Source: Candidatus Zhuqueibacterota bacterium 4484_87 (lineage in GTDB: Bacteria > Zhuqueibacterota > Zhuqueibacteria > Thermofontimicrobiales > Thermofontimicrobiaceae). Taken from it: DNA of 7,219 bases. The notes under the pieces were generated by a model. The model saw only the letters and a program-made list of their open reading frames with translations. It was not told the origin of the DNA and did not search any database. Positions 1 through 6,235 of this stretch are shown in pieces. Position numbers and translations under genes: made by a program. The stretch covers positions 1-7,219 of the forward strand of contig NATN01000140.1 of assembly GCA_002085355.1 (NCBI GenBank), given 5' to 3'. Within the stretch, counting starts at the first letter, position 1; every line of letters begins with the position of its first letter.

Positions 1-1250
1 CCAGCAATTTGTTTGGAAAATGTCGTTGAGTATATATCATTAAATTGCTCGTCCAACAACAGCATTTGACTTTTCAATGGATTACCCGTATCACAAATAA
101 TCAATCTTTTTCGTTCATTATTTTTTGGACGAATAAAAAGATGAGTTGCTTGTATCATATCAAATTCTCGTGATCGCAGCGTTTTTCCGGTTTTTGGGTC
201 AATGACATGAATGGAAGGATTTTTCTTAGAATTATCCCAATAGGATAAAAATGCAAATATTTCCTGCTCACCATCACCATTCGCATTAACGAAATCATGC
301 CTAACCGGTGATGATGCATCGCCGAATTTTCTCACCCATCTTAACTCTCTGATGCCATCCACGTCAACAAAATCAAGCCTAATCGACGAAAATGCATCAC
401 CGAACTTTCTCACCCATCTTAACTTTCCATCATAATCAATAGAAAAAAGATAGGAATGAGAATCGTTGAATTTGCCGGCTTTGCTTCCATTGCTGGGCGC
501 TTTTGTCGGAATGAGAATTTCTAATCTACCATCCCCATCCGAGTCGATAAAAATTGGTTTGCGTGCTATGCCGGCACCGGTTTCAAATTTCCATTTGCGT
601 TCGAAAGTTTTTCCGTCATAAACAAAAACTCCTCTCGGATGAAGCATGTAAGGCTCATCAGGGAAAGCGATTAGCTCTTTCTTTCCATCGCCATCCAAAT
701 CTTTGCAATAAAGATAATTGATGTTTCCTTGCCATTCAATTTTCTTACCGCTCCTGCGATATCCACTTTTACCCGCAAACAAAAAAATTCCATTTGCGAT
801 TGGCTTTCTGGGATAGCTATAGATGCCAAGAAATGAGCTGTCATTAACTGTATAAACGTAAAAGAACTCCTGTTTTCCGTCTCCTGTCCAGTCTATATGA
901 AATACTCTGCGCACAGGGCCGGGGGGATTCAACTGATCAACTATTACAAAATCGCTGGAATAAATATGAATATTCGATAAGCCTGTTTTGGGTATGACAT
1001 CATTCTTAACATCAATTACTTCCTTTATGCCGTCATTGTTCAGGTCAAAAAAACGAGTTTCTTTTGCCACGATTCTTTTTTTCTCTAATTGATATGGGAA
1101 GGGGCCAGCAAGGTCTTCTTGCTGAGATTCCGAATTGCGACTCACTAAGACGACAGACAAAAGTATCAATAAAGCTAAAACTAATGTTTTTTTGAAGCTA
1201 TTACAGATTTTCAGAGGAAAGGTAGGCGATTGGCAGAATTGGTTTTTCAT
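1..1250 (-). CDS. Membrane-anchored FG-GAP/VCBS-like repeat protein (partial, C-terminus off window)
   Basis: An open frame runs without a stop from the ATG at 1250 to the left window edge (416 full codons). Residues 1-21 are basic (K3, K14, K20, K21) and are followed by a hydrophobic helix (about 22-36, TLVLALLILLSVVLV) with no evident lipobox, so it is a signal peptide or signal anchor that exports the rest. The exported part carries repeated calcium-binding type motifs D-x-[DN]-x-D-G-x-x-E: DLNNDGIKE (69), DWTGDGKQE (120), DLDGDGKKE (184), DSDGDGRLE (236), a shortened DVDGIRE (296) and a degenerate NANGDGEQE (322). This is the signature of FG-GAP/VCBS beta-propeller proteins. A 26-residue tandem duplication lies at about 276-327. 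A consensus promoter sits about 60 bases upstream of the ATG; the Shine-Dalgarno is weak (GGGA). The missing C-terminus could hold an enzymatic or signalling domain, so the full function is unknown. Confidence 0.85.
   Translation of the reverse strand, partial: MKNQFCQSPTFPLKICNSFKKTLVLALLILLSVVLVSRNSESQQEDLAGPFPYQLEKKRIVAKETRFFDLNNDGIKEVIDVKNDVIPKTGLSNIHIYSSDFVIVDQLNPPGPVRRVFHIDWTGDGKQEFFYVYTVNDSSFLGIYSYPRKPIANGIFLFAGKSGYRRSGKKIEWQGNINYLYCKDLDGDGKKELIAFPDEPYMLHPRGVFVYDGKTFERKWKFETGAGIARKPIFIDSDGDGRLEILIPTKAPSNGSKAGKFNDSHSYLFSIDYDGKLRWVRKFGDAFSSIRLDFVDVDGIRELRWVRKFGDASSPVRHDFVNANGDGEQEIFAFLSYWDNSKKNPSIHVIDPKTGKTLRSREFDMIQATHLFIRPKNNERKRLIICDTGNPLKSQMLLLDEQFNDIYSTTFSKQIA
289..424 (-). repeat. 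78-bp period tandem duplication inside the repeat protein
   Basis: Bases 289-346 and 367-424 align without gaps at an offset of 78 bases with 9 mismatches in 58 positions; the last 16 bases of each copy (331-346 and 409-424) are identical. The period is 26 codons, so the frame is kept. In the protein the sequence LRWVRKFGDA occurs twice (residues 277 and 303). The duplication replaces part of a calcium motif, giving DVDGIRE in place of the usual nine-residue form. Confidence 0.85.
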
Positions 1251-1680
1251 AAAATTATCCCAATCATAATTATAAGGAAAAATTTAGTGATAAATTACTG
1301 TTCAAACATTATATCAAAAAGCAAGGACATTGTCAAGGAAAACGGCATAAAAAGATTTTTCTTGTGATCAGCTAAATCGGTCATTACATTTCAGTCTGGA
1401 TATTTATCTTTTTTCTACAAATAAACAAATTTGCAGTCTTATAATCTCACCTTCTTCACCAAAAGAAATAGTCTGATAGAGCTAATAGCGAAACTTATTT
1501 GAATCATGCAATTTGATATCAGGGGCAAAAAAGCAATTTTGTCAAATTCGGAATATCAATTGCCCATATTTTGGTTTTTAGATTTAATTAATTACCATCA
1601 GCCTCTAATATACAAAGGAATCACAAAATATTCGTGTCTTCGAGTCTTGACAGTGAAAAAATAGTTCCCAAAATTTCTTC
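1251..1680. other. Non-coding interval between the FG-GAP-like and TfoX-like genes
   Basis: This 430-base AT-rich stretch holds the promoter at 1308-1336 and the leader of the FG-GAP-like gene. I see no RNA gene, no convincing coding frame and no clear hairpin-plus-U-tract terminator behind the TfoX-like gene. A TTGACA-like hexamer on the minus strand at 1545-1540 lacks a good -10 partner. Confidence 0.6.
1308..1336 (-). promoter_or_regulatory. Consensus sigma-70 promoter for the FG-GAP-like gene
   Basis: On the minus strand TTGACA (1336-1331) is followed after exactly 17 bases by TATAAT (1313-1308), a perfect match to both sigma-70 hexamers. The predicted transcript would start near 1301, leaving a leader of about 50 bases before the ATG at 1250. 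The -10 flank, TTTTTGATATAATG, is identical to that of the promoter at 2989-3017. A small AT-rich inverted repeat (aattta, 4-base loop, taaatt; 1281-1296) lies in the early leader. Confidence 0.85.
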
Positions 1681-2004
1681 TTACTTTTTCTTCTTCGGTT
1701 TCGGATCAGGCAGTTCATTCGCTGTCACCCGTATCAGCTCGCTAATCCACTCCCGGTCATCGACATTATCTTCGATGAGAAAGTACATCTTTGCTCCAGG
1801 ATAGGGCGATGCTTCGATAACTTTTCCGATGTGCGAGCGTCCGGCTGCGGTAGGTTTCACAAATAATTGATTATCACAAACAAGAGCTACAACTTTCCTG
1901 TTGCAGTAAACTGCATACTCCCCAAACATTTTGCGGTAGAAAATATCGCCTGCCGCCTCCACTTGCTCAGCAATAAATTGAACAAAATCAGGATCAGATG
2001 CCAT
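1681..2004 (-). CDS. TfoX N-terminal domain (Sxy-like) protein
   Basis: A 107-residue soluble protein beginning MASDPDFVQFIAEQ and carrying the TfoX_N pattern RKMFGEYAVYCNRKVVAL (24-41) followed by DNQLFVKPT (44-52) and a second half with YPGAKMYF (68-75). The C-terminus is a lysine-rich tail (PKPKKKK). A longer reading starts at a GTG at 2019, but GAAGGA at 2015-2010 sits 5 bases before the ATG at 2004 and the family usually starts this way, so 2004 is preferred. In gamma-proteobacteria TfoX/Sxy is a CRP co-activator of competence genes; single-domain TfoX_N proteins elsewhere have no settled role, and I claim none here. The gene follows the DUF6064-like gene by 173 bases with no visible terminator, so it may be co-transcribed from the promoter at 2989-3017. 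Confidence 0.9.
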   Translation of the reverse strand: MASDPDFVQFIAEQVEAAGDIFYRKMFGEYAVYCNRKVVALVCDNQLFVKPTAAGRSHIGKVIEASPYPGAKMYFLIEDNVDDREWISELIRVTANELPDPKPKKKK

Positions 2005-2009
2005 ACGCG

Positions 2010-2015
2010 TCCTTC
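2010..2015 (-). promoter_or_regulatory. Ribosome binding site deciding the TfoX-like start
   Basis: GAAGGA on the minus strand lies 5 bases upstream of the ATG at 2004 and inside the alternative GTG-started frame from 2019. This favours the shorter 107-residue protein. Confidence 0.7.
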
Positions 2016-2177
2016 GCACTTTTTTGATGAGGAACTATTTTAAATTCAGACTGATAAAAATATCATGTTCTGCTAACAGCAAACCTGATTTTGACAAAAA
2101 TCTGCCAACTTTTACGAAAAAACTAGCGCATGAACCGTTCATCTCCAGCAGCCACTACGTCAATCTATTACAATTGC

Positions 2178-2855
2178 TCACGCTTTTTTTCTCAAATCCT
2201 GAATAAAGAGAACGAGTCCATAAATCCCTGCAAAGAATAAAACCAGGTCTTCATACACGCCATAAACGCGCAAAGGCGGTCCCATGATTGAAAAAACGCC
2301 CCAGTACAGCAGAGGAACCATCACTTTTTTATCTGCTCGTGGCAAAGCCAGTGAGAGCAGCGCCAGACTAAAGATCGTCGTCGGACAGGGATAGACGCCA
2401 AGTATCGGAACCCAGATTGTTAAATTGCCGAAAAATTTTACCGAGTAAGGATGGCCCAGCAGCCACCCGACAACGGGATAACCAATAATACTGTATCCTA
2501 TGAAAAACAGGGCGATATAATTGTGGAAGCGATTTGAAGAAAATTTGAAATCCGATCTCTTGAGAAATACGTCCAAAATAAACAAAAATGCGATGATGAA
2601 CATCAATGCCGGCTGGAAATAGTGCATTTTTTCGGACAGGTCTCTATTGTGGACAAGGTAAAAAACAATACCTATCCACGAGTAGCAAAACGCAAGAAAC
2701 AGATTCATCCATAAATTCAGCTTGGCGCCGGGTTTTTTTGCCATAAACACCAGCAATACAATTGCCACAAACGAAAAAATAAATTGCACAGGGAAAATGG
2801 CCAGATCATACCCATGAATCAAATCCCAAAATTCTTCAGAAGTCATCATTGGCAT
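2178..2855 (-). CDS. Six-helix membrane protein, DUF6064-like
   Basis: The 225-residue product is an inner-membrane protein with about six hydrophobic segments: about 20-39, 48-68, 81-98, 113-133, 145-171 and 179-217 (the last long enough for two). The N-terminus (MTSEEFWDLIHGYDLAIFP) and the motif GVYPCPTT (153-160) in the fifth segment match my recollection of the DUF6064 family, whose function is unknown. The start is the ATG at 2855, preceded by AGGAG with a 7-base spacer; another ATG at 2860 is out of frame. Transcription probably begins at the consensus promoter at 2989-3017, giving a leader of about 125 bases with a palindrome at 2952-2970. Family assignment is from memory; being a membrane protein is certain. 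Confidence 0.8.
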   Translation of the reverse strand: MPMMTSEEFWDLIHGYDLAIFPVQFIFSFVAIVLLVFMAKKPGAKLNLWMNLFLAFCYSWIGIVFYLVHNRDLSEKMHYFQPALMFIIAFLFILDVFLKRSDFKFSSNRFHNYIALFFIGYSIIGYPVVGWLLGHPYSVKFFGNLTIWVPILGVYPCPTTIFSLALLSLALPRADKKVMVPLLYWGVFSIMGPPLRVYGVYEDLVLFFAGIYGLVLFIQDLRKKA

Positions 2856-2951
2856 TTCATTTCTCCTTTCGCTATAATTGCTTCCCTGCTTTGTTTTATC
2901 AACAAAGAATGGTAGTCAATGTGGCTGCAAAATCTGAAATATTTTTCTCAT

Positions 2952-2970
2952 GCTATAAAATCATTATAGC
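2952..2970. repeat. Perfect 7-bp-arm palindrome downstream of promoter (possible operator)
   Basis: gctataa (2952-2958), a 5-base spacer and ttatagc (2964-2970) form a perfect inverted repeat 18 bases downstream of the -10 box, at about +12 to +30 of the predicted transcript. It is too AT-rich for a strong terminator and has no U-tract. A repressor-binding site is plausible but unproven. Confidence 0.45.
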
Positions 2971-2988
2971 CTCATACATATAAATATC

Positions 2989-3017
2989 ATTATATCAAAA
3001 AAAACCAAACATGTCAA
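2989..3017 (-). promoter_or_regulatory. Consensus sigma-70 promoter for the DUF6064-like gene
   Basis: On the minus strand TTGACA (3017-3012) is followed after 17 bases by TATAAT (2994-2989). Both hexamers and the spacing are perfect, and the spacer ends in a T-run plus GA exactly as at 1308-1336. The predicted start is near 2982. It lies 59 bases beyond the terminator hairpin of the upstream unit, so it opens a new transcription unit. Confidence 0.85.
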
Positions 3018-3076
3018 GAAAAAAATTGCAAAATTGGAAAAAAACTGGCGATGAAATCGGGGCAAGTAACGAACAA

Positions 3077-3115
3077 ACAGGACTGAGAGACATGCATCTT
3101 CCCTCTCAATCCTGT
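3077..3115 (-). terminator. Probable intrinsic terminator after the TerB-like gene
   Basis: The arms 3077-3089 (acaggactgagag) and 3103-3115 (ctctcaatcctgt) pair over 13 positions; the one exception is a G-U wobble in the minus-strand RNA. The loop is 13 bases. The hairpin begins 31 bases past the TGA of the TerB-like gene. The trailing sequence is only moderately U-rich (TTTGTTCGTT), so termination may be incomplete. Confidence 0.65.
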
Positions 3116-3146
3116 CATTCATTCGGACAAATATTGCAGTTCAAAA

Positions 3147-3491
3147 TCAGGATGTTGCCAAAAGTTGTTCCAGCATCTCGATAATCATCATCTCCCGGCG
3201 ATCGAGGTTGTTGTCTGTCAAAGAGAGATCTTTGAGGAGATTGATCACATCTTTGACTTCCTCTGCAGAGCATTCTTCCCTTAAGACAAACACCGCCTCT
3301 TTTATCATTTCCGGGGCGTTGTCTTGAATTTGCTTCAAATTTTTTTCAAATTCAGAGTGCAAATTTTGTTCAGAGATATGAAACTGCGTGCTCAAGACAT
3401 CAAAAATCATCTTTTCTTCATCTTCTGTGACTTTTCCGTCCGCCAGAGCGATCACATTAAATAAAGTCATTATTGCCGTTCTGATGCGCAT
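3147..3491 (-). CDS. Small TerB-like domain protein
   Basis: A 114-residue, all-helical, acidic cytoplasmic protein. It shows the two-part TerB (tellurite-resistance TerB-like) signature: ALADGKVTEDEE at 15-26 and DLSLTDNNLDRREMMII at 88-104, both acidic motifs proposed to bind metal in the family. The length is close to a bare TerB domain. The ATG at 3491 has AAAGGA with a 7-base spacer. The gene is the last of a probable three-gene unit, 72 bases after the ferritin-VIT gene, and is followed by a hairpin at 3077-3115. TerB-like domains often occur near membrane and metal-stress proteins, but the cellular role of such single-domain versions is unknown; tellurite resistance should not be assumed. 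Confidence 0.8.
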   Translation of the reverse strand: MRIRTAIMTLFNVIALADGKVTEDEEKMIFDVLSTQFHISEQNLHSEFEKNLKQIQDNAPEMIKEAVFVLREECSAEEVKDVINLLKDLSLTDNNLDRREMMIIEMLEQLLATS

Positions 3492-3563
3492 GTGGATTTC
3501 CTTTCGTTATCATTTTGTTAATTTGCTGTTTCTATGACTTCCGCGAAAATTACTGGTAACTTC

Positions 3564-4436
3564 TTACAATTCAACGCCTAATAACATACGAAAACCGTAC
3601 CCGACGAGAAAGCTCAACGTTGCCACACTGAAACTCAAAATTGCCATCTCCCAAAATCTTTCGCGAAAAGATTCCCCGCGCGCCACAGCGATGAAATAGT
3701 TGAACACCGCAATGATGGCAATGGCTACAACGAGGGTGACGGAGAGGCAAATAAAATAATTTTCCAGCAGTAAATAGGGCGCGATGAGCAACATCACCGT
3801 GAGCACATAAGTAACTCCTGTGTAAAAAGCCGCCCGCTGTGGATTGCGGCTGTCATTTTCCGATTTTGTCGAGAGATATTCCGACGCTGCCATGGAAAGT
3901 GCTGCGGCAAAACCTGTTATGAGACCGCTCAATGCGATGAGTCGTGTGTTTTGCAACGCCAATGTCAAACCGGCAAGCGCTCCCGTCAGTTCTACCAGCG
4001 CGTCGTTCAGTCCGAGCACCATTGAACCGGCATAACGCAAACGTTCTTCGTCCAGAAGATCGATCAGTTGTTTCTCATGCTCATTTTCCTCAAGCATGAT
4101 TCGCTCTGCATCAGGAAATTGATCTATCAACAGACGATAACTTTCCTGGGCGTCAGCCTCGCCGCTCTCCATCAACTTCACGGTAAAAGTGAACCCAAAA
4201 ATTCGATTGAGCATACAATACAAGAATACTTTCCACCGATTCGGTTTAATATTCACTCTAGAAATATTTTGCCAAATGCGATAATGGCGATATTCATCCA
4301 CCGCAATCCTGTCCAGCACATTGCGATTGTGTTCATCACGCTGCTTTTGGGCTAATTTTTTGTAAATCAGATGCTCTGTAATTTCATCTCTCTGATGAAT
4401 TAATATTTGCTTCTTTAATTTTTCATCAATTTCCAC
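3564..4436 (-). CDS. Ferritin-like domain fused to VIT1/CCC1 membrane iron transporter
   Basis: The 290-residue protein joins a cytoplasmic diiron four-helix domain (about 1-133) to a VIT1/CCC1 transporter domain (about 134-290). Likely iron ligands are E21, E48-x-x-H51 (DEYRHY), an acid in 90-98 and E117-x-x-H120 (EENEHE), the rubrerythrin/Er pattern. The VIT part has GLNDALVELTGALAG (142-156) and ALSMAASEYLSTKSE (179-193), both hallmarks of the family, and about five membrane segments. The layout matches the MbfA type (membrane-bound ferritin), known in rhizobia as an iron exporter; the same role here is inferred. The start is a GTG at 4436 with TAGGA and a 6-base spacer; the nearby ATG within GAAATTGATG is out of frame. 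It begins 32 bases after the aminotransferase gene, so the two are probably co-transcribed. No metal-regulator site was recognised. Confidence 0.92.
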   Translation of the reverse strand: MEIDEKLKKQILIHQRDEITEHLIYKKLAQKQRDEHNRNVLDRIAVDEYRHYRIWQNISRVNIKPNRWKVFLYCMLNRIFGFTFTVKLMESGEADAQESYRLLIDQFPDAERIMLEENEHEKQLIDLLDEERLRYAGSMVLGLNDALVELTGALAGLTLALQNTRLIALSGLITGFAAALSMAASEYLSTKSENDSRNPQRAAFYTGVTYVLTVMLLIAPYLLLENYFICLSVTLVVAIAIIAVFNYFIAVARGESFRERFWEMAILSFSVATLSFLVGYGFRMLLGVEL

Positions 4437-4442
4437 GTCTTT

Positions 4443-4446
4443 TCCT
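4443..4446 (-). promoter_or_regulatory. Ribosome binding site supporting the GTG start of the ferritin-VIT gene
   Basis: AGGA on the minus strand with a 6-base spacer to the GTG at 4436. No in-frame ATG exists before the diiron ligands, so the GTG start is required to keep the complete ferritin-like domain. Confidence 0.6.
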
Positions 4447-4468
4447 ACTATTTTTTGAGTTTTTAATT

Positions 4469-5554
4469 TTATAGTTCAAAACTGTTCACTTCCAGCCCTT
4501 TGGGAACATCAACTTTTCCCTGATAAATATCCCAGTAATATTTTTTTGCCTCGCCAAGCTGCTGATATAATTCATGTTTTTCATCGCTATTTTGCACAGC
4601 AATGACCTCATTTTTATCATCGACAAGCAATAACCGCTGTGCACGGTTCATAATTCCGGCAGTACCAACACTGCACACTGCCACGACTTCATTGGATTTT
4701 ACCAGATCAATCAGCTCGCCGTACGGGAGGTTGCGTTCATTGACAGTAACTCCCATCTGACGCAAAATTGCAACAATTCCTTGAATCGTTATCGACGGCA
4801 AAATCAAATTGCTCTCAGGAATCTTAATCACGCTGCCGTCACGCAAAGCAAATAAAGCGCAGGAAGAGTCCCATTCCGTGATTGTTCGAGTTTCCAGCGG
4901 CTCATAGGGTCGATCGTCAAGGAAGAGAGCGGAGACGGCTTCCGGAAAAATCTTTTTCGCTTCATCTACAGCTTTGACGCTGATTAAATAATTTATCCCT
5001 AATTTCAAACAGCCAGTACCGTTGATTCCCACAGCACGAACGAGATGAGGTACCACAACGCCACTGAAAGGCTCGCCTAAATATTGATCGTAACGGCAAA
5101 CTACTGCACGGATAGATGGATTGTCCGGAAAAGTCACACCGATGGATTGGGTTTCGTCAACTGTAAAGGGACGCAAATACCCCTGAGCTTTTAAATCAGC
5201 CATCTCTGATAAAAAGTCCATCATCTCCGGTTCGCGCAAATAGCGCAGGAAAATATCCGTCATTTCCTCGGTTGTTGGTACGATCTCCTGTTGATTTTGT
5301 CCAAGATTGTACGAAATGCCGCGTTGGAAACGTTCCAGATTTTTATTCAAATTCAAAAACCGAACAACCAAATTCCCTTTTTCATTTCGATCAGCAAAAA
5401 ACCGAATCCCTTCAAATGCCAAAAATAATCCGTAATGAATGGAACGGGATACTGCATAAACTTTGTCGTCCCCGGGCATAACATCGAAAGTCCTATCCTT
5501 CAACAAAAATCTCATCTGCTTCGTCGCCCACTTGATCCCTTCGAATCCAGCCAT
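4469..5554 (-). CDS. Aminotransferase class IV, branched-chain aminotransferase-like
   Basis: The 361-residue protein has the fold-type-IV PLP enzyme pattern of branched-chain amino acid aminotransferases, which exchange the amino group between Leu/Ile/Val and 2-oxoglutarate. HYGLFLAFEGIRFF (40-53) matches the HYG-FEGIR region. CLKLGINYL (182-190) supplies the probable Schiff-base lysine K184. TITEWDSSCALF (224-235) gives the conserved glutamate E227 that contacts the PLP ring nitrogen, and ILPSIT (251-256) corresponds to LPGIT. SVGTAG (295-300) fits the phosphate-binding GTA turn. Departures from typical enzymes (KLGINY for KxGGNY, LPSITI for LPGITR) make the substrate uncertain. The ATG at 5554 has a strong GGAGG with a 7-base spacer. 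This is the first gene of the probable unit with the ferritin-VIT and TerB-like genes. Its promoter is not clear; a TATAAA at 5621-5616 lacks a good -35. Confidence 0.85.
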   Translation of the reverse strand: MAGFEGIKWATKQMRFLLKDRTFDVMPGDDKVYAVSRSIHYGLFLAFEGIRFFADRNEKGNLVVRFLNLNKNLERFQRGISYNLGQNQQEIVPTTEEMTDIFLRYLREPEMMDFLSEMADLKAQGYLRPFTVDETQSIGVTFPDNPSIRAVVCRYDQYLGEPFSGVVVPHLVRAVGINGTGCLKLGINYLISVKAVDEAKKIFPEAVSALFLDDRPYEPLETRTITEWDSSCALFALRDGSVIKIPESNLILPSITIQGIVAILRQMGVTVNERNLPYGELIDLVKSNEVVAVCSVGTAGIMNRAQRLLLVDDKNEVIAVQNSDEKHELYQQLGEAKKYYWDIYQGKVDVPKGLEVNSFEL

Positions 5555-5635
5555 ATTTTTTCCTCCGTAGTTTACAGTTTTGTAGAATAGTTTTTGCGTT
5601 TATAGATAGATTGAATTTATAAACATCTGATGAAA

Positions 5636-5840
5636 ACCCCAAATTCCAAATCCCGAACTCCAAACAATGTCCAAATTTCAAATCCAAATAACCAAAACAA
5701 TTCCTACTATATGGGACAAGATATTTCTAGTAAATTTTTAAATCTTCAAACTCCAACTATTTAGAACATTGGTATTTGAAATTTATTTAAAATTTGGGTT
5801 TTGGAATTTGGGATTTTCCCTTTTTGGGATTTGGAATTTC
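5636..5840. repeat. Imperfect palindromic TTGGAATTT-rich repeat, copy A
   Basis: The left part (5637-5696) is built from CCAAATTCCAAATCC-type words and ends in ccaaataaccaaaac; the right part (5768-5840) is built from the reverse-complementary words (ggtatttgaaattta, aatttgggttttgg, gggatttggaattt). They can pair imperfectly around a unique centre of about 70 bases. Bases 5768-5817 match 6298-6347 of copy B without gaps at 43 of 50 positions, in the same orientation. The right edge lies 7 bases from the stop codon of the four-helix-bundle gene. The remaining bases 5555-5635 are the leader of the aminotransferase gene, with no other structure seen. Confidence 0.75.
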
Positions 5841-5847
5841 TCATAAT

Positions 5848-6216
5848 CTATTTTGACTTATTTAAAATTGAAGAGAATATTTTTCTGAGCGCAACAGCTT
5901 CGTCAATTGACTTTAGACCATCACTGTTATTTTTTAATTCATTTGTTTGGGTTATTAACTTCAGCCAATATTCACTTTCTTTTGCTTCCTTTCTTGATAT
6001 TTTAATTCGCATCAAAAAATCTTTTTTACTCAACGCTTCATTAGCTTCCCGATAATTTGCTCCGACGGAGCCCGAAGCGCGAATTAACTGTTTCCCATCT
6101 TCAATGTTTGCAAGCGTATTAGGTAGCGTTTTAACAAATAATCGCACTTCTTTAGCGAACAAAAAAGTCCTTTCTTCAAGATCGTAAGCAGGGTTTTGAT
6201 TTTGAACATTGGACAA
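5848..6216 (-). CDS. Four-helix-bundle protein, S23/IVP family
   Basis: The 122-residue protein matches the family of proteins encoded by 23S rRNA intervening sequences (S23/IVP, related to Avd of diversity-generating retroelements). Visible family features are YDLEERTFLFAKEVR, LIRASGSVGANYREAN and DFLMRIKISRKEAKESEYWLKLI, forming four amphipathic helices rich in basic residues. In the Avd branch the bundle forms a nucleic-acid-binding pentamer; stand-alone members have unknown roles. The chosen start is TTG at 6216, because AGGAG sits 7 bases upstream (6228-6224) and the length then fits the family. A longer frame from another TTG at 6252 would run into the adjacent repeat and lacks such a site. 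Palindromic repeat copies flank the gene on both sides, suggesting it arrived with them. No rRNA, reverse transcriptase or template repeat is in the window. Confidence 0.88.
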   Translation of the reverse strand: MSNVQNQNPAYDLEERTFLFAKEVRLFVKTLPNTLANIEDGKQLIRASGSVGANYREANEALSKKDFLMRIKISRKEAKESEYWLKLITQTNELKNNSDGLKSIDEAVALRKIFSSILNKSK

Positions 6217-6223
6217 AGCACCA

Positions 6224-6228
6224 CTCCT
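6224..6228 (-). promoter_or_regulatory. Ribosome binding site deciding the TTG start of the four-helix-bundle gene
   Basis: AGGAG on the minus strand is followed after 7 bases by TTG at 6216-6214. The conserved YDLEERT segment begins ten codons further on, as expected for the family. Confidence 0.6.
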
Positions 6229-6235
6229 TCTTTTT

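Noticed and set aside
1516..1545. Third TTGACA-type promoter on the minus strand
   Set aside because: The -35 hexamer is perfect, but the best -10 at 16-18 bases (TGATAT) matches only half of the consensus.
1647..1670. Plus-strand TTGACA hexamer
   Set aside because: No TATAAT-like hexamer at 16-18 bases, and no plus-strand gene follows.
2024..2206. Plus-strand 60-residue frame between the TfoX-like and DUF6064-like genes
   Set aside because: No Shine-Dalgarno or recognisable motif; it lies antisense to the leader between two minus-strand genes and runs into the end of one.
3844..4355. Plus-strand frames at 3844-4035 and 4068-4355
   Set aside because: Both are antisense to the ferritin-VIT gene and show no family features.
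5493..5687. Minus-strand frame whose product starts with repeat-derived LEFGIWNLGF
   Set aside because: It reads through repeat copy A and overlaps the aminotransferase start in another frame, and the aminotransferase has a strong GGAGG site.
5801..6055. Plus-strand open frame across copy A and the four-helix-bundle gene, with a MEFGIFPFWDLEF-type peptide
   Set aside because: The peptide is the translation of the TTTGGAATTTGG repeat plus the antisense of a well-supported family gene; no ribosome binding site or family resemblance was seen.
5848..6216. A true 23S rRNA intervening sequence
   Set aside because: The flanks are protein-coding genes and repeats; no rRNA sequence is recognisable on either side.
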